Below the pieces are notes generated by a model. The model saw only the letters and a list, made by a program, of their open reading frames with translations, was not told the DNA's origin and searched no databases. Shown one piece after another: positions 1 through 11,822 of a stretch of DNA of 64,000 bases (its first letter is position 1; each line of letters begins with the position of its first letter). The position numbers and the translations under genes were made by a program. Source of the DNA: Chamaecyparis obtusa (Eukaryota > Streptophyta > Pinopsida > Cupressales > Cupressaceae); assembly GCA_027943335.1 (NCBI GenBank), contig BSBK01009267.1:808501-872500 (forward strand), in the 5' to 3' direction.

Positions 1-240
1 TTCATATATGATCCTAAAAAAGATGTTGTCTTGGTGAAAACCTAGCAAATAGGCACCTTGATGATATGAAAAGAAAAAATTAAAAAAAGAGAAAAAGAGA
101 AAAAATGCCTTGGTGAAAACCTAGCAAATAGACGCCTTGGTAGCAAAAAAATAGGAAAAATGCTTTAAAAATAGAAAAAGAGAGCAAGACCCATTCAATC
201 GGTGAAAACCTAGTAAACAAGTGCCATTGAAAGTCCAAGT
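1..240. repeat. short diverged tandem motif
   Basis: Three copies of a motif around 'ggtgaaaacctag' occur near 31-50, 109-129 and 200-219, about 80-90 bp apart, separated by A-rich stretches. Nothing codes here. It is probably untranslated DNA inside the element whose LTR appears at 5810; that link is inference. Confidence 0.5.
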
Positions 241-2529
241 CAGCCGCATACCTAGTAGTCATCCTTATAAATATTGCATTTGCTAGCATTTGTATATATT
301 GCATAATAAAACCCCATAGTTACATTTGCAAGTACCTAAAGATTTTGGTCACCTAATATGCAAATTGGCCCAAGTCCCACAAATGTCATCATATCAAACT
401 AGGGGAAATCTACGCTAAAGGTGGAAGAATTCATCAAAAGAAAATATCAATCATTCATCAAATTAATTCATCAAAGTACAAGTGAAACATTCAATCAAAT
501 CTTAATCCCAATCGAATTTGCACTCAATGCAAAATTTGATTTGAAATGTTACATGACTCTATCTTTATCAGGATTAAAAGTATGAAATGGATGGAACTAC
601 ACTTGAAATATGGATTTGAAAAACATTGCAATTTTTTTTCTAAAGTGTTGACTTGATTGATGAAATCATGTCTTTCTAGAAAATCGATGAGAGCTTTAAA
701 ACAAGATAAGCTATGATGAAACCATGATATCTTATTGATTTCTGAATGACTATCTTAAAATCAATGTTTTAAAGAATGTATTATTTTGTCTAAGGATGTG
801 ATCATCAAAGAATCATCGAGGACTTGTACATATGAGGAAACTAAGATTTTTTTTTGTTTACGCAAAAGGATACCTTGGATATTTTGATGTTCAATATCAT
901 AATACCCAAATCCACTTGCAACATAGAATTTGACAAAATCGGTATTTGCACTCTCATGAATGATTTCAATATGTGATAGTCATACCGGAAAGAGATGGGA
1001 AAGCAATGAAAGAGGTGAAACAAGTATTCATATAATCATGGTTGAACTAGTGATGGTTATACTAAATCAAGATTCCAAAAATTGCTCAATGATGAATATA
1101 AGCTCCAAATTTTTGAATGGTGATAGTTAGTTACATACATCCTAGATTAAATGCATTTAAAGTATTTGCCTTTCTTACATTCAAAAAATAAATTGCAAGA
1201 GGAAAAAGAGAAAGGGGGTGTAGTCAAATCAAAAATCAAATGAGCATGAAAAACTATATGTGATCGAGTGTGTTGGAAATAAAAAATAAAGGTGCATTAC
1301 ATTAGTTCGCTTGCATTTGTTAGATTCATGTTATCTTGCATTCATTTAAAGATTTTCCACCCTATTGTTCAAATAGATTCGTTGCATTAGTTTGCATTCA
1401 TTTTGATCTAAGTTCATTACATATAGCTTACATCATTTTCATAAACATTAATTGTATTAAGTTGCATTTATCATTTATATCTTATATAAAGTTCATTACA
1501 TTAAGTGCATTAGGTTGCATTCATCATTTAAAATCAAAATCATTAAGATCATTACATTAGGTTGCATTCAATTTAAAAATTCATCTCATTTAGTGTGCAT
1601 TCTTTAAATCATTCACATTAAATCCATTAAGTGAATTTACCATTACATTCATTAATTAGCAATCATTGCATTCATTATATCATTTCATTGAAATAGATGT
1701 AAATTCATCATTAGGTGCATATCATTTAGTTCATTTTAGCATTGCACATTGCATTATTCATTTAAATCCATTCATTTAATTATATCATTCATTATATAAC
1801 ATTATATTCATTAACATCATTCATCTATATCACATATAACATTTAGAATCATTAATCATTAAATATCCATAATCATTATTCATTACATCATATAGGTCCA
1901 TAACATTTTACATCACAATTGCATGCCATAAATCCATTTCATTCATATCTAGTAAATACACCCATATTCCATAAACACATTACATCACCTTATTCATTAT
2001 TCATTACATCATCATCTAACACATTTTTATATCATTTCCATCCATAAAACATTAAAATATCATAACATTAATCATTACAAGAATCATAAATTTGTATTGC
2101 ATCCATTCACCTATTCTATTTAATACATAAGACAACCATTTAAGCATAAATAGAACATGTGCATCGATAATAGAACTACATTTTGAAAAGCATATAACAA
2201 AGCATATAGGAGATAGAACCATGTAGATCTTCATATCATAAGTAAAACACCTAAAAAATGAGGTCCAACACATGATGACATCACATAAAGTAAATCTATC
2301 AAAACTGAGAATCAAAGTCTATGGTACCATCATCATAAATCAACTAAGTATCAAAGTCTATGACATCATAATGGAACATCAGGAAATCAAAGTCCATCAA
2401 AGTATCAACAAGTATCAACGTATAAAGAAAATCAACTGATCAAAAAAATAGAACAGAGTCCAACATCTCAATATCAAAAATAAGATCACCATGTATATCA
2501 ATGAATAAAAGAATATGTATCATCTCAAA
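241..2529. other. non-coding AT-rich stretch with CATT-rich low complexity
   Basis: No supported gene was found. From about 1310 to 2060 the DNA is dominated by variants of 'cattcatt', 'gcattca' and 'ttacatta', so it is low-complexity sequence. The short open frames here show no family motif. Confidence 0.5.
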
Positions 2530-4383
2530 TCAACTGGCTGAGCCTCCAACACCATCACCACCATCAGGACTAGGACCAGTATCAGGAGGATGGTTTGAAC
2601 TAGCCTGTAGCCCATGCTGACTCATAGTAGCCATAAAAGCTTGCATCATACTACTGAGCTGGCTAGCCTATTGTCTAATCTTAGACACATCCAACTGTCA
2701 GGCTCGAATATTTGATGCAGCCACTGAAGCCTCTAAACTAGGAGCTTGTGTAGAAGGAGTTTGTAGTGGAGGCATGGAAAAATATGGTATGGAAGAAGAT
2801 GGAACATATAAATATGGAATGAAAGAAGAAGAAGATGGACAAGATGAAGAAGAGGGCATAGAAGCAGAAGCAGGTGGATGAAATGAAGGAGCCTATGGAA
2901 TAACTAGCAGGATAACCTATGGAGGAGCCTATGCTGGTCTACCTTGTGTCTGATCTAATAGAGCCTGTACTTCTTGGGCATCCACCTGCCTCTGACATTT
3001 GACCCTGTGACAGCCTTGTCTAGCAGTAGGATCCACAACAACCTAGTGCAACACTTTATCCACACCCCTCACCCGACCACCACCCCTAGGAGGAATGGGA
3101 GCAGTAGTAATAACTAGAATCAAGACTTGGTCTTCTCTAGTTACTCGATGACCTGGTTGTCCCCAATGATCCTATCTCCTACCACCCCTACCACCATCAC
3201 CACCATCATCATCATCCCCTCTGTCATCATCAGACTCCTCATCAATGCTCGGTATCCTCTTAGTTAGATCTATAAATCTTACAAAAGGGTTTCAAGTGAA
3301 CCAATTTGCATAATCATCAATCATGCCTACATCAATAACATGCTCCCTCATGTCCCATGGTAAGTAACCCAGGTTTTGTACCTCTTGACAAGCTATCCTA
3401 AAATTGACTACATGCCCCCATAATGATCTCTCATCCTGAACATGGGCATACATAGCAACACCCTGTGGCATACCCTAAGTACGACCATACTGTCATAGTA
3501 CTTAGCGGAAGAAAAATCTCTCAATAATATGAGGAGTGTGGCCTATCATCTATCAAGGACAACACATAAATGGAAGATCTGTAACATCCTTGGGCCATGC
3601 CTCATATCCAAGGTATGGTTTCTAGATGACCTGAACCATATTATCGATAACATGACACCAATAATATAACTTTCCCATTTGGGCCTACACCACCATGCCC
3701 TCATACATCCAAGAAAATGACCACCTAGGATCATGATGATGCACTGCAAATGGTCTTGTCACTAGGAGATGCTCCCATGTCCACAACTATAATAAAATCA
3801 CTTCCACAGAGAGAGTCAAAGAATGTCGATACACCACTATGTGTTGCTCATGATAAAGTTGCGCTAGAACGCAAGATCCACAATCAAACTATTGAGGCTG
3901 AGCCATTAGGTCCTCAATAATAGGTCTCCAAATGACCACAAATCCATGACCTCGATGATCAGGCACGAGGAAACTGCCAATCAGCGCACCCAAAATAGCT
4001 GGCAGAATTGGGAATGAATGGAACTAGGACCACTAAATATGGTCATCACCAGTTGTGGGATCCTAAAACACTTGCTAATATGTTGCACCATCATAAACCT
4101 GATCATAAAATCCTAGCTCTCCCCGAGTAGGAATGCGAACGATGCAGTATACATCCTTGGGAGTGATAGTCATCTCTTCCATCAGCAAGTGGAAAGTATT
4201 ATGGTTAGAGTGCCATCTCTTTGCCATAGCTATAATGAGTCCTCAATTCAATCAGAATCAAGGTAGGACATGTAAGAAAGATAGCTCACATTTTCCTATA
4301 TGTCTACGGTCCCGAGCACTCAAATCATCTATCATGCTGAACAGAAAGGGATACAAACCTCAAAAAGCTAGTGACTTAGGCAT
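2530..4383 (-). pseudogene. decayed plant mobile domain (aminotransferase-like, PMD) protein gene
   Basis: On the minus strand one long frame reads through about a dozen in-frame stops and minor breaks. Near 4110-4220 it reads RWHSNHNTFHLLMEEMT, then ITPKDVYCIVRIPTRGE, the hallmark W...TFH...GEMT.T..DV....IP..G pattern of the plant mobile domain (PF10536 family), which is shared by host MAIN-like proteins and by many transposons. A W-rich segment follows near 3550-3740, then an acidic and Gly-rich stretch near 3180-3260, and a Ser/Pro/Gln-rich C-terminus that ends at a TGA at 2530-2532. Many stops sit where CAG/CAA or TGG codons are expected, as in old methylated repeats. The start at 4383 is only the first Met of the readable frame. 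It lies antisense to the LTR at 5810, which suggests an extra antisense ORF of a Ty3/gypsy element. The host function is unknown. Confidence 0.7.
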
Positions 4384-5796
4384 GACCTACAAAAAGAAAG
4401 TTAAATCACATCAGTTTTGAAATTAGTTATCTTTTGAATCATCCTAAGTCAATCAAACATTTAAAAATATCAAACTACAATCAATTTTCCTGATTCTATT
4501 CAGAGAGGATAAAAAATTAATCATCACCCATCATCAAAATCTAGATTGACAATCAAACATTCAAACTACAATTGACTCAAACTGACATCCTATGAATCAC
4601 TAACAAATTAGGTTTATTACCTATTCTAGTCAACTGATCAATGATACTGAACAGTTCAAAAAACTAAGTCATTTGCAATTTTTTCCTATCAGGGTTAAAG
4701 CATTATTTTAATGCTTAAAAGCACTAAAATACAAAAGCGCAACTAAAAAGATTAAAAGTGCTATCAAAAAATTCAAAAGTGTTTTTCTAATGTGAAAGCG
4801 CTAAAAGGTTGTAAAAGCACTAAAAGACATATCATACACACTATTAAATACATCAAAAGCGCAAGACATTTTATATGCGCTAAAGTAAAATGTGAAAGTG
4901 AAACAAGCCCTCAACCCTACATGTAAAAGCGCTAGTTTAAAGTGCAGAAGAGCTGTTTAAAAGCACAAAAGCACTCAAAAAGGGTAAACATGCTAAAGAA
5001 ATGCTTAGAAGCACTGTTTTAATTAAAAAATGCAAAAAACTAGGGTTTTAGCATGAAAAATTCATTTTTTCTAAAAAATAAATGCATTAAATGGAAAACT
5101 AAGATGATCAGGCACTTATCAGAGGTCCGTAGGTTGATAGTCGATGCTATCGTCACCCACACTCAAATCTATGCTCATGGATTGGGATCACCATTGTATT
5201 TAGCTCAAAGGGAGTCAAAGAGACAAGCCAAAGATGGAAGTGAAAATGAATAGTAAAATTGACTTTTTACCCCTTTATATAGGCCATTTTGACCTTAAAA
5301 TGGCATTTTTTATAAGAAAATGCCCAGGGACCCAAATTTTTCATCAAATCTACCAAATTAGGAGCATTTTTCATCACTCAAATGCAAATTCATTATCGGA
5401 AATGAAATAAAAATTCATTGTAAATTAACCTAAACTATCAACTTTTTTAAACATTGATAAAATTTCATTTCATTTCCAAGGGGGCATACACTCAGATAAC
5501 CAGGAAAGGCAACAACATCATCAAATTAGGGACACGACCATCAAATCAAAGCGTAATCTTTTATCAAAAAAATTTTTACTTATCAATCGAAAGGGGCATC
5601 AAACATCGAATCAGATCGAACCAGGTACCATATCAGATAATCTACCATCAAATCAATCATCAGAAGATCAAATCAATTAAACTTCATTAGAATCTACATC
5701 TTATATCAGACATCAAAATTGACCATCAACAGAATTAGGACTTTGCATTGATGAATCATGACATTCTTTGAATCGACACGCTTCGCACGTCAACTC
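4384..5796. other. non-coding stretch with 'aaaagcgct' micro-repeats
   Basis: Between about 4680 and 5040 the words 'aaaagcgct', 'aaaagcact' and close variants recur irregularly every 15-40 bp. The rest is AT-rich. A 66-codon frame near 5053-5253 shows no family motif and is not called. The stretch lies between the antisense mobile-domain gene and the polypurine tract, where retrotransposon untranslated DNA is expected. Confidence 0.45.
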
Positions 5797-5809
5797 AAAG
5801 AGGGGCATT
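5797..5809 (+). promoter_or_regulatory. polypurine tract of a + strand LTR element
   Basis: The purine run 'aaagaggggca' lies directly before a TG that starts an LTR-like sequence. Such a tract primes plus-strand DNA synthesis and marks the 3' end of the internal region. It is the main evidence for the orientation of the element that fills the left end of the window. Confidence 0.5.
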
Positions 5810-6690
5810 TGTAATCACCGAAAATTGGACAACATCATTTAAGTGAGAAATCAAGGCAAGCATCAATACAATTAAATATAATTAAATCAAATCAAATTAA
5901 ATCGAAGATAAATTGCAATTGAACATTAATTCAAATTTAATTGAAAATGAAAAGCCATTAAATCAATTTAAATTGAATAAAACATGATAAATCAATAAAT
6001 TGTACAATAAATCTAATTAATTGTATAGTTTAATTTAAATCAAATCAACCCATTTAAGGGCTACACATGGCTAAGCAAATTAATTAAATTAAATTAATTA
6101 ATTCCTATTTTCTCTCAACCATCAAGTGGGAGGAAAATCAATAAACCAATAGGAATTAAGGACCATGCTGACATGAATCAAGCCTAAATTGAATCTCAAT
6201 CACTCACTTGGAGGATGCATCTTGTCCACCCATTTTGTCTTCTTGTCCCAAGCTTTGAGGACAAAATATTTAAATGGTCTCCAAAGGTGGAACCATGGAC
6301 TCAAATCTCACCTAACCTTGATCAACTCAACTACACCCCTACCCTTGCTAAAATCTATAAAAGCAAGGCATAATTCACTCTTTAATCATCCACAAATCTG
6401 AGAATAGCATCAAACCTCTTGCAATTTAGAGCTAGAAAGATAATTTAGAGCTAATTAGTTATAATTTCATCTGGAATTGAACATTTAGCTTTGTTTATCA
6501 TATCATTCTCATTTTAGGACTGTCATTAATGGAATCTTGCCGAGAGCTTTGCATTAGCATCCCTAAATAGAGATCCATAGAGTGCTTAATTGTTCTTAAT
6601 TTATTAAAATAACTTATTCTTTGTGGTAATTTAGTTATTTTATTCATTTATTTGTAACACTAACCCTATGAAGGTACTTTTTCTAATACA
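5810..6690 (+). mobile_element. LTR (probably the 3' LTR) of a Ty3/gypsy-type element
   Basis: The sequence starts with TGTAATCACC after a polypurine tract and ends around a CA near 6690-6692, about 0.88 kb. A TATA box (TATAAAA at 6356-6362) sits in the expected place for a U3/R boundary. Right of it a minus-strand gypsy pol frame begins abruptly, so this element seems to have inserted into that older copy. The other LTR and the duplicated target site would be outside the window. The exact right end is uncertain by a few bases. Confidence 0.5.
6356..6362 (+). promoter_or_regulatory. TATA box in LTR
   Basis: TATAAAA lies in a C-rich to A-rich transition about 550 bp into the LTR, in the position expected for a retrotransposon promoter. 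Confidence 0.5.
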
Positions 6691-6692
6691 CA

Positions 6693-8567
6693 AGGGTCAA
6701 TTTGTATTCTTCCTTTTTTGGGAGTGTAGATCTTGGTATCAAGTCAATATAGTGACTCACATCTCTGACCAGTGGTAGAGTCTCTATCTTTCTATCTTCA
6801 ATCATATCCTTGTATCCTCCCAATAAATCTTGCACTTCCTTTCGACCCACACTCCTTAGTGGTTCTTTATCTTCCTTTCTCCACTCCTTCCATTATCCTT
6901 TGGGCTTCACCACAATGGAATAACATGGAGTGTCCTTCACCTTGAGTGTCTTCAAGAACTCTTTCTCCCCAACAACTAGCACACTATTTGGTTGGTGTGT
7001 CTCCTTTCCATCATCAAGAAGGGGCCTCATAGTAAATTGTCTTCCTCCCTTAGTAATCTCATAAACATTTGTATTTCCATCATGATACGAATTTACATCA
7101 TACTACCAATGTCTCCCTAGCAGTAGATGCATGACAAGCATCCATGTATGTCACATCACATAGGATATTGTCTTGGTAGTCACAAATCTAGAACTCCACA
7201 TACACTTGTCCATTGACTAAAGCTTGTTGCTGTTTATTTAACCAATATACTTTATAGGGGTTAGGACGGGGTATCTTCTTTAACCCAATTTTATCAACCA
7301 TTGAAATGAATGCTAAATTATTAGTGGAGCTTGAATCTACTATCACCTTACACACCTTACCTTTCACTTTGCAAGTTGTCTGGAACAAGGTCTTCCTCTG
7401 TGGTGGATCCTTTCTTACAGGGTTATTCAATAGAGTTATATTGAACATGAGGAACTCTCCTTTCTCTAGATCTTCATTTCATCTTTTCCCTTGTATTCTC
7501 TGAGTTTCATCCTCTTGTGTTAAGTTCACCCTTCTATCTCCTCCTTGATGGTTATTCCCTTTCTTGTTTGGGCACCTTGAGGCTTGGTGTCCCACCTAGT
7601 TATAGTTGAATCAACTTCTAGTGAACACCACTAGAGTCCTTCCTCTTGATCTCCCTCTACTCTTACCTCTTCTCCCCCTATAGCCTCCTCTAGGACTAGC
7701 TTCTCCTTCTCGTCTCTCCTAGTTACTTGATTCCCCTTGTAATTTTTTGAGTGATCCTCTACTACTAAACCTTCCTTTGCCCCTTTCATTTGTCCCTCTT
7801 CCCTTATTTTGGAGTCATTATTCCTCTTTTGTCTCTCCTCTACCTTTTGTGCCATCTGAAAATAGGAGTGCACTGACTTTGGATTGAATAAAGTCAACTC
7901 ATCATGGATGGAGTACTTGAGTCCATTCAAATAGCTAGCCAACTTCTACTTCTCATTTTCAAGAACCTTGGCCCTTAGAGTGAGTTTGTGAAACTCCTCT
8001 ATGTAGGCTCCCATGTCCAAGTCATTTTTTCTTAGACTCTACAAATTCTTGTGCATAGTGACCTCATAGTCTTCTAGTACATGAATTATTTTTGGATCTC
8101 AACCTTCATCTCCCTCCATGTTGATATAGGGTTCTTCCCCTCATCCATCCTTTAATTATAAGAAAATTCCACCAATTGATGGCAAGGCATTTCATCTTAG
8201 ACTTTTCCAATCTAACCTTTTGGTTCTTGGACACATTTTCACAATCAAAGTGATTGTCCATTGCTTCTATCTAGTCAAGGAAATCTTTAGGGTTCATCTT
8301 TCCACAAAAGGTAGGAAGATCTGGTTTAGTGTCTCTTCTTCCCACCTTCTCAAGGGCTTCTAACAAGATCCTTTGAGTTTTAGGTACCCCTTGCCTCTCC
8401 TGCTAGGGTTCTTCTCCCTCTTCCTCATCATCTCATTCTTCTTCAGAGTCTTTTTGGGTTCCCCTACTCATATTTCCTTTCAACTTGTCCACCTCCCTCA
8501 TCAAGGTTCCATTCTCTTCTCTTATGGCTCTACTTTCCTTCATCTTCTCCTTGATGAAAAGATATGA
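6693..8567 (-). pseudogene. Ty3/gypsy gag-protease-pre-RT remnant
   Basis: Read on the minus strand with several frameshifts and stops. Gag comes first: DLPTFCGKMNP, then EAMDNHFDCENVSKNQKVRL near 8190-8330, and ASYLNGLKYSIHDELTLFNP near 7860-7940. A CCHC knuckle near 7575-7625 has its first cysteines damaged but keeps VGHQASRCP. The retropepsin reads VIVDSSSTNN near 7310-7350, where the family has D-S/T-G; the catalytic Gly is Ser here, so the protease is dead. Further on come CDYQDNILCDV, a LLLGRHW segment and SHYIDLIPRSTLP near 6720-6760, the usual lead-in to reverse transcriptase. The frame stops there, at the edge of the LTR that ends near 6690, so RT is absent from the window. This is an old, non-functional copy. 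Confidence 0.8.
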
Positions 8568-10017
8568 AACCAGCAACCTATCTTAGGGTCTACTTAACCC
8601 CAATCCACCTTTCACTTGTTTATAGGACCCTCCTTGATCCTATACCCACTCCTCGGGAACAAGCACTAAATGAGCCCAAAAAGGGATCTTCACCCCACAC
8701 CACTAAGTTACTCAAAAAAATGGTGAAGAAAGTCCTTGGAGACCTAAACCAACTAGGATCCACACTCCCTTGGAATCTCCAACACCCACAACAAAATTAT
8801 TGCAAACAAGGCTAACAATCCTTGTAGCCCTGATCACCCAGTTTTTGACACTTAACTGCCAAAAATCCTAAACAAATTAGATAATCCTCCAGATTTTTAG
8901 ATACCCTTTTTCAACCTCCTAAGGATCCTAAGAGATCTTGGATTGATCCTAATCTTGTACCCTGAAATACTTACTAGGTCTACAGACCTAATTAGCTAGA
9001 TTAGGATAGGAACAAAAAGAAAATATAAGAAGAAGAGTTCTTAGAATCCTCCAAACCCCTTATAAATCCTTAACACACTATAAGTGACCAAAAAAGCCTC
9101 TTTACTAAGTCTCCTTAGACCCACACACTGACTGTCCCCACTTATCCACTTCTTTCTTGACTAAACACATAGGGATGTTTAGCCTAGGCATAGCTTGAAG
9201 ATATACCAGACCAAATATTCATTCCTTGAGCCTCTTGAATCTTTGAGATGATATTCCTAACTATCATTCCCCTGAGGGCCATGAGAAACCAAAAGTGGGA
9301 TGGCAAGTCAGGGTTCCATTTTCACCAAACCCTCAAATTTAGGGTTAATCTGATGAGTCCAGAGAAAAATGAATGTAACTTATTCAATATGCCACCAAAT
9401 GAACTCAAATCACTTTAATTTTAACACTAACTCACCCCTCAATGAAAATCATATAATCTTACTTCATCCAATGACCATACTGGATCATATAGCATGTTGT
9501 AACAGGGAATTTCTCCATAATATCAAGGTATTCTATTGATTTTATCAAGCCTCCATACAAACCTTCATCCAACATGAATGTTTGATCATTTTGTGGTTTA
9601 ATAGTCCTCCCTTAATGGCTCTAACTACCTTTTAAATTGTTTGGAACCATTTTCCCATAAATGAGAAACTTTTGAAAAGTTGTCAAGCAACTTTCAAATG
9701 TTGCATTGCAATTTTTACATTTTTTCTCCTAGGCCTCTATTGAACCTATCCAAGGCCAAAATGGATCAAATCCAACCAGCTAATGCCTAAAACTATCCTA
9801 TCCTTCCAAAAATCACCTATTCTAAGCATCTAAGACCTTTGGTACAATTAAGCCTCTAGGTTCATAACTTTACCTTAGAGCTAATTGACCTTGAAAATGG
9901 TCTTTATTACAACTCAAAAGATCCATAAGGATCCCACTAACTATCTACCCCTCTGAGTTCCATTGTTGACTCCATGGAAGGGTCTTGGGTGCCCTGCACC
10001 ATATTGCTATTTTATAG
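8568..10017. other. non-coding stretch between two retroelement remnants
   Basis: No coding motif was recognised. It may hold the 5' untranslated region and LTR of the minus-strand gypsy copy (a 'tgtcaaaaactggg' word lies on the minus strand near 8862), but no pair of LTR ends could be defined. Short open frames here are not convincing. Confidence 0.35.
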
Positions 10018-10636
10018 TTGGTTCATACTGACTTGTGTGGTCCTATGAGAACTTAGAGTTATTATGGAGATAGATAATTTATCTTGTTTGTTGATGAATA
10101 CTCTAGGATGATGACTATCATATTATTGAAAGAAAAATCTAAATCTTATAAGATTTTTAAATGGTTTAAAGCTAAAGTGGAAAAATAAAGTGAAAAATAG
10201 TAAAAATTCTTGAGATCAAATAGAGGTGGTGAGTTTATTTCTAATGAGTTCACTAACTTTTGTAATGAGCATGGAATTAAGAGACAAGTTTCTACACCGA
10301 GGACACCACAACAGAATGGGATTACTAAAAGGAGGAATAGGTCTATTGTTGATTGTTCTAGAAAACTAATTATTGAAAATGATGTTGCACAGATATATTG
10401 GAGAGAACCTGTTAGTATTGTCGTATACATGTTGAACCAAGTTCAGCTAAAAAAGTATTCAAACAAGACACCTTATGAATTATGGTATGGTTACACATCG
10501 AATGTAAGTTATTTCAAAATATTTGGAAGTAGATTTTACATTCTATAAGATGATAGAAATGGAAAATTTGATTCAAAATTTGATGAAGGAATATTCTTAG
10601 GATATTCTACTAAAAGAAAAGCTTACAAATGTTTAA
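10018..10636 (+). pseudogene. Ty1/copia integrase remnant (5' part of split pol)
   Basis: The frame reads LVHTDLCGPM, then FILFVDEYSRMMT, then GGEFISNEFTNFCNEHGIKR, VSTPRTPQQNG, and YELWYGYTSNVSYFKIFGS, the core of a copia-type DDE integrase. Two catalytic acidic residues are changed: the family's RSD-x-GGEF reads RSNRGGEF (Asp to Asn), and the NGxxE motif reads NGITKRRN (Glu to Lys). Several in-frame stops are present too. The frame runs into a DNA transposon at 10637 and continues after 11826 when that is removed. No LTR or gag could be tied to it on the left side. Confidence 0.85.
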
Positions 10637-11822
10637 GGGTAGAAGCAAAAAGTTGGGTGCCAATTCCGCAGAAGTCTGCGGCTTGAAAATTTGCGCCGCT
10701 TGAAACGGGCACCCGTTTTTAAAAAACGGGCACCCGTTTTAGGCTCGGACATCCGATCCGAAATTCAAAAAGCGGATACCCATTTTTCCAGAAACGGGCA
10801 CCCATTTTTTTTCAAAACGGGTACCCGTTTCTAAAATTTTTTTTTTTTTTTTTTAATTTAAAATATTTTTTTAAACACATATTTTTAAATTTATGAAACG
10901 GGTGCCCGTTTTTGAATTTAAATAATGGGTGCCCGTTTCTTAAAATGTGCACGCGGGATTTTTCACTCTGCCTTAGTTTTTGGTTTGGGATAGGTTTGGT
11001 GAGACCAAGCCTATGTCTTAGCCTCCAAAATTTTGGCTAAGGCATTGGAATAAAATTTTTAATGCTTACCGTAATTTTTTGAAGCCCTTCTAGATCGATT
11101 TTTTTGACAAAACAAAAACCCATTAAAGATATCACTATCATGATTCTAAAAATATAAATTTCATAATAATATGGTTATTTTTACTATTTTTACATTATTT
11201 ATTAGTTGATAGTGGTACATAAACGTAAAATAGTGAGACTCGCTAAAACTTTACTAACTTTTTAATTTTTAAGTATTTTTAAAAATAAATTATATGTCAT
11301 CAATGTAGATTCAATTCTTTTGAATTTAAAAAAAAGAATTTTTGAAAAAAAGAAAAATTATATTAAATTATGGTGGCCGTACACGAGAGGTTTGAAAAAT
11401 AAGCTTTATTGTTAATTAAAAATTGATAAAAAATAATTTACAAAATAAAAAAATAAGAAAAAATATTCTCATCAATATTCTATGTCTTAGGTATCTTCCC
11501 TAAAAAGGATTTTAAAAAAATTATTTATTTGTGTCAAAATATGGTGGTCGTACACGGATGTGGTATGGTCCTGAAACAGGCATTTTGAAAAAGTGGTTTT
11601 CAAATATGTCTATCAAAATATAATTTATACAATGTGGGTATTAAAATAAATTATATATTTGAAAAGTAGGCTCCAAGTACTACAATTTCTATTAGTGAAT
11701 TTTTTCGAGATTCAATCTCTAAGTGCCTCAAATTTTGAGATCAATTCAGATAAATTTTAAAAAATAGGAAAAACACTTCCACTTTTTGAAAAAAATTGGC
11801 ACCCAACTTCTTGCAGCCACCC
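10637..11822. mobile_element. 1,186 bp non-autonomous terminal-inverted-repeat transposon, TTAA target site
   Basis: It sits inside the copia pol remnant. Its ends (10637-10665 and 11794-11822) are inverted repeats matching at about 25 of 29 positions and share AGTTGGGTGCCAATT. TTAA flanks both sides (10633-10636 and 11823-11826). Removing the element and one TTAA rejoins the copia frame without a shift (KAYKC then NKDTNK). No transposase ORF is present. The left third carries many near-palindromes of the form CGGGYRCCCG. A TTAA duplication is typical of piggyBac-like elements, but a 2-bp TA duplication (mariner-like) reads equally well from the same bases, so the superfamily is open. Confidence 0.8.
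10700..10945. repeat. array of near-palindromic CGGGYRCCCG motifs
   Basis: Words such as 'aacgggcacccgtt', 'aacgggtacccgtt' and 'aacgggtgcccgtt' recur at least six times in about 250 bp, only near the left end of the terminal-inverted-repeat transposon. Such subterminal motifs are often transposase binding sites; that role is inferred. Confidence 0.6.
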
